Part shown: positions 44,398-57,800 of the stretch, piece after piece
Layout: every line of letters begins with the position of its first letter
Numbering within the stretch: position 1 is the stretch's first letter
Origin: Nyssa sinensis
Taxonomy: Eukaryota > Streptophyta > Magnoliopsida > Cornales > Nyssaceae
NCBI GenBank assembly: GCA_008638375.1
Contig: CM018036.1
Location: forward strand, 10,634,328-10,698,327
DNA length: 64,000 nt
Reading direction: 5' to 3'
Notes under the pieces: generated by a model
Told to the model about the DNA's origin: nothing
What the model saw: only the letters and a program-made list of their open reading frames with translations
The model's database searches: none
Position numbers and translations under genes: made by a program

Positions 44398-47300
44398 TCA
44401 GGTTTTCGAGCAGCCAAGTTGGAACTTGCGGATCTTCATTCTTCCATTTAATGCAAGTGCCAAAACATCAAATTCCTCTACATACCAGAGCTCAGAAATT
44501 GTTGCCTGAATAAATTCACCCAAAAAATGAGAAAAAAAGAAAGACCAGAAGAGAAGAAAAAAACAGCGAGTCACAAAATTCTTTGTAATAGAAAGGAAAA
44601 ATAAATAGTTCTGTAACTAAAGCTGTGCTAAGTAGGCACTCTGTGCTCCAACTTGTAATTGTGTAACTCCAAACTGAATTTTTACACTAGTTATCTGTAT
44701 GATGACCTCTAACAATTCCACTATCAATTTAACTCCTAAAATAACCCAATGGGAGGAGTGAAATGAAGCCATTTCTACTCTCCCAGCCAAATGAAAAGGC
44801 ATGGCAGAAAAAGCATCACAATAGGCCACTGTGCACCATTCTAGGGGAAACTATAAACCATTATTCCATGATGTTGTCTTTAAAAGTCTGTTTGGAAGAA
44901 AGAATGGCTTCTACCCTCCGGTAGTAGTCATTATGCAAGTTGTTTGATGATAACAAAAAATGTATGTGATCCAATTTGCATGGTCATGGCGGTTGGAGCA
45001 ATTCAAAGAGAGACCAAATATCACATGCTTCATGGCTGAAATTTTTAAAAAGTTTGTTTCAAAGTTTAGAATAAATAGTTTACATATTATACTTCCAAAT
45101 ACCAAACTTTTTTGGGACTATTTTTCTTATAAAATAAAAAAAAGAAAGAAAAGTCATTAAATAAGAGGGTGATTATCCTTGCATACACTTTTTGTCAATG
45201 CTGCAATAATTGCAATTACAATTTTAAAGTTCAAAATTTCAAAAGACGACAATATTATAATAACAATAAAATTGACATATAAACAATGACTAATTGGTGA
45301 TTTCAAAAAATATCTGATCCAGCACAGCCATCAGATATTGTTTTGGTTTTCATTCCAAGATTTCTAACCAGTAGCCATACCCTAAAAATGAACACAAGGA
45401 AGACTTCCAGCAACTTGGAAAGAAGCATTGTCTGTCTATTTCCCGGCTTAACACTCGTACAGACAGAGGCAACACCAGAATTTTCAACTTGAGGGCCAGA
45501 ATGGGGGTGAGAATGAAAATTATTTGGGATTGGGGGAATATTGAAAAAAGTTATTACCCCCAACTCCCAAGGACAACCTGGATAATTTTTGAGGAGGACA
45601 AGCAAAAGCAGGGATGGCCTCCCTCAAGATACACGTAGCTCCTGCAACTGTGTGCAGGAATTTAAAACCAGCACAGTCTACCTAATATAAAACTAGTCAG
45701 ATAATTATACCCCTCTGATGAAGATTGCTCCACTATGAGTTTCAAAACTTTGTTTACGCCACACAAGAGATAGTGAGAGAAAGAATGAGCTGTTAGCCCC
45801 AAGTTCAGACAGATTTCTAAGAACATAATAAGGGATATCCAGTCTTTTATTGACCGGGGGACCCCAGGAGGGGACTAGTTGAAGTGATGAGCCTCCCAAA
45901 TATCCACTCCACTGATCAGACATCAAATACAGAGAAATGAAAAAAAAAAAGGGTTGGGGGGGGGGGGGGGGGGCATTGAAGAAAAGCCTACGAGTCTCAA
46001 CCATCACAGTAGAAACTACCTGATACCCACGGATTTGTTTGTTTAGTTGAGTGACTAGCTCATGGAAAAATTGGAGTTCTGAAGTTCTATCCACCTCCTG
46101 AGAGAACAATCAAAAGTGTCAAACTCATAACAACAACAACTTAAAGATATAAACATTCAGAAGTCATGAAACCGAGATTCTCTTGGAAGACCTCCATCAA
46201 AACAGAAAAAAAAAAGGATTTTCCCCATTGGCAGCATTTTCTAAGAGATTCATTGTTCAGGAAACTTCCAATGATTCCAAATCAATCTGTTTCAGTTATT
46301 TAATTTGTTTGCCTTTCAGACCTTGTCAATTGGAACTGATGTCCATTATTTACCAAAATTTATTCCATGAGCTTCCATAAGAGTAATCACAACTTGCAGA
46401 TGCATGCATACATTTGTGTGTGTATATATATATATATTTTGATCAGTTATACATTTGTGTGTATATCACTGTAATATTTGCAATTACGAGCATTCATTTC
46501 CGGGCTGCTTGCTGAGTTAGCTTCAAAATTCAGTGCACGACTACATCATAACAAGGTATATTTTATTATTTTCCCCCGTTAGTTGTAACTGCAGCTCTTG
46601 TAGCATGTGAGTGATATCAAGTAAATTACTGCAGAGAGATAATTGGAAGCAACAATTTAAATGCTACTTTTTTAGATACTACCGCAGTTGAAGCACTAGG
46701 GTGACCCAGAAGCCTTGCAAATGATGTGTGAAGAATAGCATCATCATACTGCAGCAGAAAATAACTGTTGATTAGTAAAAGGCTTGAAACCTCAACAATC
46801 TCTACTGGGAAAGTATATCAAATCCCCACATTCATCATTTTCTTATAGTTGGGGACTAATGGAAGTAGAGCTGTCCATGATGGGACCTACCATGCTATAA
46901 CAGCGAGTTCCTGCATACGATTTATCACCTTTTTTTTTTTTTCTGAAATCTTAAATTGAATCAAAATAATCGGATACATGTATCATCACCACTGAATTCT
47001 TTTGGTAATTAAAAAGAAGGTCCCATAAATTTTCAGGAAACAATGGCTCTCAGGGAAACAATTATGATTTTATATTTTAGGATAGATTTTCAGGTCCATA
47101 GATGTAGAGTGCCACAAACTTGTGTGCCAGCCATTCATAGAATCATATCTTTAAGCCATTGGTATATTTTGTTTTCTTGACAAGATTTGAAGTGTAAAAT
47201 ATCTCTCCATAGTAGCACAAGAACTAAGAGGTTCAGATGGTTCTTACAAGTTGCTTGTCTGGAGCACGTGGAAGAGCAGTTCTCAATTTAGCACGAATAG

Positions 47301-48777
47301 TTATAGGATCTGGCCCAGATATTACCTACACATGCAAATTAATTATCAATCAGAAGAGCAATAATTTAGACACTAATAAATGATTCTCCCATGCAGATTT
47401 TCAATACAATGATTCACATTATGAATGCTCTTGAATATATTTGCAGATTGGAAATCGCAGTCACAGAGGGCAGTGTTCAAACTTTGATGGTTACTCCTAA
47501 TCTCCAATCTAGTCAATGATTTGAGCCTATTACCAACCTTAACTGGTAATACTATATTTTTATAATAACTACGTAACTGGTAATATATATTATTACTTTA
47601 ACAGCATTTGGTTCGCTGCACAATAAAAAATTTCTTAGATAGGGTGGTTTTAACACCAAAGGTGAAAATTATATCCCAGATCAATGATCTTTTCATTCTT
47701 CTGTTCAGAAATTCAAAGAATTTACCATTTCCCAATGGGATGGGTACCACTAACCTAACCCCCTTCCCATCACACCCTTCTGAGATGAATAATGGCTTTA
47801 ACATTTACAAGAAAGACATCAGAAGGCAATTAAAATAGACTTCAAGATGATTACCACTATACCAGTCCAAATATAGATGCCTCTCCCAGTATAGCTTGTT
47901 TACACAATTGCCTTCAATGACAGACAAGGCAGGTTTGAAACCTTAAAAAATGTCGAGGTACTTTAATTCACTCAAAGAAAGACATGGATCCCCAGATATG
48001 TAAGGTTCGTAATGCAGTTATACAGCAGCAATACACACAGAGACACATATATAAAGCAGAAGTTTAAGTTAGCGAAAGTAACCTGCCAGCAACCCAAAAG
48101 CACACCAGTGGAAGTTAAAACCACCCGATCTAAGACAATCTTTAATGGGCAGAGAACTTCTGCAACAGCTTTAACAGCATTTGCTTCAGCTTCAATCTAA
48201 CAGAAAAGGAGGTGCTTCAGTACAATCGAAACAATATCATGATATAAAGAAAAGAAAGAGACATATGAAAGGGTCTGAAATGTAATTACCTCCTGTTCTG
48301 TGGCAGGAACAGGTGCAATATGGTGCGAGGCATGGAACATGCTAAAATGGTACAAAGAAGAGTTCTGAAACCAAATCACTAACCAAGAAACACATAAGCA
48401 GTCAACATCAATGTTAACAAGTAGGCCCAAAAAAAAAAAGTTACCTTTCTCGAAGTAGGGAAGAAATAAACCTCTTACAGCCTCCCTGCAGCAAGCCAAG
48501 CATGCATATAGATCTAAGGATCCAATCTTTCGAAGTAAGGGGAAAAAATCTAAGGCTCTAAACTTTTGAAGTAAGGAATTTTTTAAAAAAAGGAATATTA
48601 AAATGAATTCCAAAAAACATCCCACATTCGCTATAATTTGTAAGATAATATTCATGCAACTGAAAGATGATATTTTCCACTTAAAGGTATATTGGGTTAC
48701 ACAAAAATTACACACAAAAAGAAATGTCATAAGTGATGACATAGACATGCACAATTCATCATCTTTGTGGCTTTATC

Positions 48778-48812
<35 letters not shown>

Positions 48813-51800
48813 AACAATGGAGGGAGTGCTCCCAAAGATACAATGGGCTTCTCTTCCCATAGAAAAGTTTGGATAGCATCATAATGGTGTCCTGGTCATG
48901 AAGAAAGAAAGTGCCCGACTATTCCTGACTATAAGGGAGTTGTGGCTCTCCAAGGTATTCAAGACACTATAGTTGTAATGTACATTTTCCTATCAATCCT
49001 TGAGCCCTTAATGACTACTCTGATATTGCTAAGAAAAAGCAGTCTTTGAACATAAAGGGAAGGCCACCTTTTTAGGCACCCGGACTTGCTCTCTAATTTC
49101 ACGCTAATTTTGTTTGAAGATCAGCAAGAGCTAAGCTAAATTTCTGAACCACCAATTCTATTCAATTGCTGAAATTTGAGGCATGATCCCATAGTCATCT
49201 CATAGACCATTGGCATTTGTCAGAAACTCTATTGCAATTGTCATAGTATAACTCTACTAGCAACTGATAAGTGATTTTGCAGCGCCTAAAGCGCTAGCAA
49301 ACATTTATCTCCTCTCAAACTTGTCTCCATCACTCACTTGATTACTTTTTTTTCCTTAACGTCCTGGGCCCCTCTTGATGTCTATTTGACATACAAGAAA
49401 GACTTGAAAGTTGAAACTTATCATTTCCATGGCTATTTACTACTCTTTTCTACAAGAATTGCAATTGTCAAAGGTTCCTAGAACACTCTTATGACACTTT
49501 TATTTTCAAAGGAGCAATATATCCAGCAAATTAAGAATTAGAATCCCAATCATTGCCAAATCGTGAAACAAAGTTATTCATTTATTAGTTTCTCCTAACA
49601 TCCTCCACATTTATTTCCTAGTAATGCACTAAGTCACATAACTATATTGCTAAAAACTTAGAACTTTTCCAAACCAAATATTCTGAATTTTGCATGCACC
49701 ATTTTCAAACAGATTAAGCATGGTTATTAATTTTTATACATCAGTATCATCATAGCTAATGCTGTCACAGCATGGTGGTAATGACATCTGCACTTTCTTG
49801 CCTTTCTATTCTCTCTTTCTCTTCTTTGCTGCTCTCTCTTCCCTTTCTTTTCTAACCCTAATTTCAAAGAATATAATTCAACTAAGGCTTATCTTGAGAT
49901 CCAAATATTTGGGACCAGCTATAGATATCTGCTTTGCAATTTCGGTGTCTAAATCCATATCTTTTTTTTTTTTTGTATAATTATCAATTCATAATATTTC
50001 AGCCACTACACAAAAGGATACATAATAGGCAACAAGCCATATCATCTATTAATACATAATTTATTCACATATATAGGAAAACACAATAAATGACAGCATG
50101 CAGAACAGTAAATACTTACGAGATACGATTTGAGTGCTCCGTACTCAGATATAAAACATTAGCTCGCACAGGCAGGTGTAGCAGCCTGTGGATATAATGA
50201 GACCAGGCATCATGACAAAGAAACAGAAGACAACAGTAAGATTGAAACTGATTTAATTTATTCACTATTTACCTTAAGTATGGGTGTCACAGATCCATCC
50301 TTTAGAGTAAAAATATCTGAAAGAGACAGTGATTGAGAAGTTTCTCCGTGTTTAAGGAAAACTGCACCATGCTCATCTAAATCCCTCGCCATCTTATCAT
50401 ACAATTTTGATCTCCGCTCTGCATTTTCAGTTGAAGTATCTGTTCCATGTCCATTCAAAAGTTACCAAATCACTCAAGTAGAGTATTGTATATAACTATA
50501 ACATCTCCCAAGTTTCAATAACAAAGATTTCAAAATTCCATCCCCACGCATCTAGCGCTTCAGTCTTCAGTCTGAGCTAATGGAACATATAAGAAACAAT
50601 GGCGTGGTTTGCAATCAAAAAGCAAAGCAATTTGCTTTTGAAACTGTTTCAACTCCCAAGTTCAAGTTTCAGCATATCTACAGATGGACTAAATTTGCAT
50701 AAAATCCCAACTTTACCAGTCATTAGGTCCACAATAACATCATGCCATGTCTCTGTGAAAAAGGAATTGGGATCCACCCTTTCATTTGTCTGACTCCCAC
50801 ATGGTATATCAAGTTTACTAAAATCAACTTGATTTTATCATTTTAGCAGTCTAATTTCGACCAATTCTATGGATGGTGGAGAACGTTTAACAACACGTGG
50901 GGAAAGAAACTTCAAATCTGAAGGCAAAACTGTTCATCATGCAACACTGGTATTTTGTGCAATTGATGTAATAAATGTGAAAGATAAACTGGGGGACTCC
51001 AATCCTTTTCCTGTTTTCCATCATGCAGACATAAGAACCTCAAAGATATAGCTCGAACTGCATGCAATGATGATGCAAGTTAAGTGCACTTATATATAGA
51101 ATGAATTCTCTTCCAGCACCATCAATACTGTAATCGCGAACATAGTTGCCAAAATGTGTATCGTAATGCATATTGTTTTTCAAAAATATTATATCATGTA
51201 TCGTAACGTATTGTGTATAGTAAGATACGATCAGTTTATACACACACACAATGTTATAAACTTATTCATATACAATGTTTAAAATAATATAAATAATATT
51301 TCAACTCAGTTATCAAAAACAATCAAATCAAGGATGATCTTACCCTTCAGACACAAAAGATTGGAAGTCGGATGGAAGGCAGGTATATCTCTGATCGCAG
51401 GAAGCTTCTGGAATTGACGAGACGAAGGGGCTTTGAGGGCCATTCAAATACGAAGCAACTTGGGCCGCATGTATCGGGCCAATCTCAAAAGACAAGGGTT
51501 TATCGAAACGGTCTGGGCCATATGTATAAATATGAGAAGGATTCGGTTGGGCTGAATGAAGGTAGGTTCAGGTTAGGCCAAAGGAGAGGGGGTTTTAACA
51601 TCGGGCCTTGGGGCGACCCAACTAGAGCCAACTAAGCCCATCTCGGGGCTTCACTCTCGAAATGGGACATCCTTAATGTAGTATAAGAATGCCTCTGTAG
51701 GGCTGACTGTAGGTCCTTCTAGGTTGGCCCAAAGGAGAAGGGGTTTTAACAATGTTTCTGGGGCGGCCCACCGAAGAGCCTTCTAAGCCCAGATCGGGGC

Positions 51801-54800
51801 TCCACTCTAGACAGGGGACGTTCACTGGGAAGAGATACCGGGCTGTTCCTATTGGGCTGCAAGAAGGAAGCTGCATGCTGGATTGTGGGAGGGGGTTTAC
51901 CAGTGGGCCTGGGAAGCAAGGGGCTATCGCTGTTGGGCTGAATTACAGGCCGGCCCAAAGGGAAGGGAGCTTGGCCTCGTCATTGCTAGAACCAGTAGCA
52001 ATTTCAGAACAGAGGTCTCAAGGAGATGCAGGTCACGGCTCAGGAACAGTAGCTCGTCGCCCTGGGAAGCAGCCTGTGCACTCTTTGGACACCTCGGAGC
52101 AGGAGTCTGAGAGGTGTAGCATGGCGGATGAAGGTGATTTTCTCAGGTACTTGGAAGGTAGTTTTGGTCCTGAACCAGCTCAGCACTCTTGGGCTGCAGG
52201 TTGTTCTTTTACAGCTGATGATGAATTCATATCCATTCCTGATTCAAAGACTCTAGCAGTAGTTGAGGGGAGCGCAGGGGTGCTCCAAAGCACGGACTTC
52301 TCAGAGAATTCAGAGAACATTCACCCTTTAGCAGTAATTTTGCCGGACGGATCTCTCTCTGATTCCACTTTGATTCAAGAAACGCAATTGGCTGAATTTC
52401 AATGTCATCAACAGACTCCTTCGGATGACTGGGTTCTTTGGAAAATGGGAAAGGTGCGTAAGTTGCTAGGAGTCACATGTGCAGGTTTTGAGGATCGTTT
52501 GATGGACCTTATTCCGTGAAATAGTTGTGAGCAATTCTATGTCAAGACCAGGTTCTGCTAATGCTTCTGGGAAGGACAAGGCAGATAAATCAGAACGAAG
52601 ACTGAGACGGGTAATGAAGGAGTTGTCCTGTTCGGTTAATTATGGGGGTAGTAAGGAGATGGTGGCCTTTGGGGAAGGCATGGAAAGGGTCTAATTTGTC
52701 TCTCTTATGTATTTAAAAATTTTATCATGGAATGTGAGGGGTTTGAATGACCCAGATAAACGATTAGTCATCAAAGGTTTACTTCGAGAATGGAATCCTA
52801 CTGTCATCTGTCTTCAGGAGACTAAGATGGATAATATTTCGAGAAGTTTTATTCGTTCCATTTGGGGATCCAGATGGGCTAAGTGGGTGGTTTTGAATGC
52901 TCATGGCACTGCTGGAGGTGTTTTGGTTGCTTGGGACTCCTGTATAATCACAGGTGTTGAGCACAAAGTGGGTGATTTCTCCATCTCTTGCAAGTTTCGT
53001 TTGACTTCTAATTCCTTTGAGTGGGGTTTTTGTCGAGTCTACGGGCCTGTGATTGATAGTGCTAGAGGTTCTTTTTGGAAAGAGCTGCAGTCTATGATCT
53101 CCTCTTGGCAAGTCCCCTGGTGCATTGGGGGTGATTTTAATGTGGTGCGGTATCCGAATGAGAGGTCAGGTGGAGGCAGATTGACTTCGACAATGAGGGG
53201 TTTCAGTGAGTTCATTAATTCTCAAGGTCTGGTGGATCTTCAGCTAAAAGGGGGGAGGTTCACTTGGTCTAGAGGTGGGCATCAGTCGGCCATGTCTCGC
53301 TTAGATAGATTTTTGATTTCGAACAATTGGGAGGATGTCTTTTCTAGTATCTCCCAAAAGTGCCTCCCTCGGCCCTGTTCGGATCACCACCCCATTATGT
53401 TACATTGTGGGGGTTTTAGTGCCGGCAAAAGTCCTTTTAGATTCGAAAATATGTGGCTTGATTCGGAAGGTTTCGTGGATCTGGTGAGGAATTGGTGGAA
53501 TTCCTATGTGGTGTCCGGGTCCCCTAGCTACTGCATTGCTAGAAAGCTGAAGTTTCTCAAAGAAGATTTGAAAAAGTGGAACCGTGAAGTCTTTGGCTCA
53601 ATTCAGGAAAGAAAGCAGTTCCTGTTGAACAATCTGATGGAGCTGGACAGGGAGGAGCAATTGGGTACCCTCTCTGCTGAGAAAAGGAGTGAAAGAGAAG
53701 GTCTTAAAGGCCAGGTTGGGACAGATTCTCAGGATGAATGAAATCTCTTGGAGGCAGAAATCTAGGGCCATTTGGCTTAAAGAGGGAGACCGCAACACAA
53801 AATTTTTCCATAGAACGGCGACTTCTCATTTCAGAAAGAATAAGATTTCCTCCATTGTCATTAATGATCATGTTCTTTCGGAGGAAGAGCCCATTAGAGG
53901 AGGTATTGTTGACTTCTTTTCCTCTCTTTACACAGAGCCGCACAATTGGAGACCGGGGGTGGATGATATTTGTCTGGATAGGCTGAATGGGGATGCCTCC
54001 TCTAATTTGGAGATTCCTTTTTCGGAAGAGGAGGTTGTGAAAGCCTTGGATGCTTGCAATGGGGATAAGGCTCCTAGGCCCAGACGGGTTTTCTATGGCT
54101 TTTTTTAAAAGATGCTAGGATGTTCTGAAGGCGGATATTATGGCAGTCTCTGGGGCCTTCTACAGGGAGGGGGGCTTTGAGAGAAGCCTCAATGCCTCTT
54201 TCATTGCCCTCATTCCCAAAAAGGATGGTGCCTCTAACATCAAAGACTTCCGCCCTATTAGTCTTGTTAGCAGCGTTTACAAGCTGATTGCAAAGGTTCT
54301 TTCTCTAAGGATGAAGAAGATTATGGGTAGCATCATCTCTCCTAGTCAACATGCTTTTGTGGAGGGGCGGCAAATCCTGGATGCGGCTCTCATTGCCAAC
54401 GAATGCATTGACTCTAGGACAAAGCATAAAAGGAATGGGATTGTCTGGAAGCTTGACATTGAGAAGGCCTTTGATCACGTTAATTGGAGCTTCTTGATGC
54501 ATATTATGGCTAAGATGGGTTTTGGGAGCAAGTGGAGGAAGTGGATATAGTCGTGTATATCTACAGTCTCTTTTTCGGTCCTCATTCAACGGTTCCCCGG
54601 TAGGTTTCTTTCGATCTTCTAGAGGGCTGAGACAGGGAGACCCGTTATCCCCTTTTCTCTTTGTCATTGCTATGGAGACTCTGAATCGTTTCTTATTCCG
54701 TGCTGAGGAGGTCGGCCTTATCAAAGGTTTCCTATGTAGAGGACAGAAGGGGTGGTGGGGTCGTCATCTCCCATCTTTTGTTCGCAGACGACACCATTAT

Positions 54801-57800
54801 TTTTTGTGATCCTACAGTGCAGCAGCTGCGTTTTGTGCGTTGCATCCTTGTGTGCTTTGAAGCTGTGTCAGGCTTGCGGATCAATCTCACGAAAAGCAAC
54901 ATTACTCCGGTTGGTTCGATTCCAAGGATGGACTTGTTAGCCCGCACATTAGGCTGCAGGGTGGTTTGCCTCCCCTTGGTGTACCCTGCCTTCCATTGGG
55001 CGCTTCTTCTCGTTCCATTGGGGTATGGGATCCTGTAGTGGAAAGGTTTTTCAGCAAGCTGGCAGGCTGGAAAGGTTAACTCCTCTCTAAGGGAGGTAGG
55101 CTCACTCTTATCAAAAGTACACTGGCAAACCTTCCCACCTATTTTATGTCTCTTTTTCCCATTCTGAAGTCGGTTTGTAGAAGGTTAGAGAAGATTCAAA
55201 GGGACTTCTTATGGGGTCATGAAGGGGAGCGTAGAAAGATTCATCTTGTGGCCTGGGATAAGATTAAGCAGCCAGTCTCTCTCGGAGGGCTAGGGGTGAA
55301 AGACTTGGGCATCTTTAACATAGCTCTCTTAGGGAAATGGTTATGGAGGTTTGGCGAGAGTAATGGGGAGCTTTGGAGAGAGGTTATTGTTGATAAGTAT
55401 GGGTGTGGCATAGGAGGTTGGTGTTCAGGCAGAGTGGAGGGGCTTAGGGGGTGTAGTCCTTGGGGTTCCATTAGAGGTGACTAGAGGCCTTTCACTGCAA
55501 AGTGTAATTTTGTTATCGGGGATGGTGGCCGGGTTAGTTTCTGGGATGACGGGTGGAATGGAAATGAGCCTCTCAAGGTGAAATTCTCTACTTTATATAG
55601 TCTGGCTAGCAACAAAACGGCTCGGGTTTGCGATTACTTGGAGCGAGTTGGGAACAAGTTAGTTTGGACTCCTCGTTTTAGGAGAAACTTTTTTGACTGG
55701 GAGTTGGAAGAGGCGGGCTCCTTTCTCGGTCACATTTGTCATCACCGCGCTATGGAAGGGAGGGAGGATAAGAGGGTGTGGATGCCGAATAACAAATCTT
55801 TTTCAGTCAACTCCTTCTACAAGAGTTTGTTCGATTTGGAAAGCCCTCCTTTCCCTTGGAAGCTCATCTGGCACGCTAGAGCCCCTCCTAAGGCTTCTTT
55901 TTTTGCCTGGAAAGCCTCTTGGAAAGCCATTTTAACTGCAGATAATTTGAAGAAGCGAGGTTTCTCTTTGGCTATTTGTGCCAGAAGGATGAGGAAACAG
56001 TGGATCACATCCTCCTCCATTGCCACGTTTCCTGGAGCTGTTGGAACATGGTTTTTGCTCTTTTTGGTGTCTCCTGGGTCTTGTCTGGCTCCGTCAGAGA
56101 TCTTCTGTTGGCTTGGGCAGGGTGCAATCTTTCAGAAGAGAGAAGGAGAATTTGGAGACTGGCCCCTATTTGCTTGTTGTGGTGTATTTGGCTTGAAAGA
56201 AACAAACGTGTCTTTGAAGATGAGGAGCTTTCCATTCCATTCCTCAAAGATGCGTTTTTGCGCTTGTTATTTTTTTGGGTTAAAGAAGCTTCCCCTGTTA
56301 ATGCCTTTTCTTTTGTTGATTTTATGGGGTCGTTAAGACCTTTGTAATGCTTTCTTTGTAGGCTTTTTTTCCCTTTGTGCCCTCCTTGGGACCCTTTTTA
56401 ATATAATATTCTTCGTTAATTATCAAAAAAAAAAAAATTCCATACAATACAAGAATCAACTCCACAATAGAAAACAAAAACAAAAACATAAACATAAACA
56501 TAAACATAGAGGAATCCAAATTCAAAGCATTAAATTCTCAAAAGGCCAAAAAAAAAAAAATGATGAAGAAATGACCTGAAATGGGCCCCTTAATTTAAGT
56601 GACCATAGCTAGGTCACCTCTGGTTGAAGTTAAACATTTTGCTGAGTACTTTTTTTTTATAAGAAGGAATAAAAATTTGAATGGTTATTTCAAATCAGTG
56701 AAATTGAAAGCTATTATCAAACTTAGTAAGAAACTTTTATAAAACCAATGTGAAATACTAAAAAATTCGTATGGGAAATTAACATATCAATGTTAGAAAA
56801 TAAATAGAGAAATTTGTAGAGAAAATTATGTATTATTATTTTAAAAAATTATGAGAATTGTGTGTCTTAGAAATAACTGTTGGTTCCTCCGCTTTACTAA
56901 TATAATATCAAGTAAAGGGGTTGCCTACCTCTCATTCGCCATCCATCCCTGACTTATATTCCTCTATGTCTTGAGGGGACTAGTGTCCCTCCCCGGGGTC
57001 ATCCCTCTACTAAAAAGCCGTAGGAAGGGTAATTCTCTTACGCGGGGGTCAAGCCACTCTCCTTAAAGCATTTAAACTCCTTCCTTGTTTGCCCTCTATC
57101 CGAGTGGGAATGACTAGTGGATTAAAGCATTGAAACAGGTGGAGCAGGGGATTGAAAGTCACTACCAGGTTTATAAGACGCAGTGAAATCTGGTGCTGAT
57201 GCTGATCCGGCATATTCATTCTTATCTGGAAGAATTTTGTTGGCTTGCGTCTGATTAGCTAGTTGGTGAGGATGGCTCGTTTTCTCCACTCGCAGCTCGC
57301 AGGGCTCGCATTCGCTGATGGGCGGGGAGCAGCTGATAATCAAACCGATTGCCTGCCCTTGGCAGTAACAGCGATGGAACTATGGCTGCCTAACATAGGG
57401 GCCGGAGGTACGGTACACTTGGCCAAAATACGAGACCTTGAAGGGCTCGGCACACACTATCCTATCCGAGTCCAAGTTTACCCCTTGCACTTTGGACAAC
57501 CTGTCTGTAGCATCATAAAGAGCACCTCCCTCTCGAGGTAAAAAAAGAGTACGATACATAGGAGGTTGGTCTTTCTCAACGTTGTGTATAGCACAAAAAA
57601 ACCTTTCGATTCAAGCCGTTCACTTATAATCCATATTTCAATCTCCAATTTCAATGGCATCGATATCATCATCATCACATGGACAATAATTCTTTACTTT
57701 CTTTTTCTTCTTCAACTTCTTGTATATCCTCTCCTCACTCTTCGCTCCTCATCTTTTAAAAGTACCTACTTTTTTTCTTTCTTGTTTGAGGAAAGATTTC

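Larger units (their letters stand above)
51330..56440 (+). mobile_element. L1-type LINE, 5'-truncated and degenerate
   Basis: Remnants of ORF1 and ORF2 are followed by an A-rich end (ATTATCAAAAAAAAA at about 56420-56436). It lies in intron 1 of the 2H gene, opposite in orientation. The flanks ACAATCAAATC before the element and AAGAATCAACTC after the tail are weakly similar and may be an eroded target duplication. The left boundary is approximate because the ORF1 N-terminus is missing. Confidence 0.88.

Noticed and set aside
48197..48754. 185-codon minus-strand frame that looks like one long protein
   Set aside because: It mixes two true exons of the 2H gene (48485-48445 and 48378-48290) with read-through intron; splice borders and homology show only those parts are coding.
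51752..55484. Long open frames as possible novel enzymes
   Set aside because: Endonuclease, RT and zinc-binding motifs in order identify a degenerate LINE; nothing remains unexplained.
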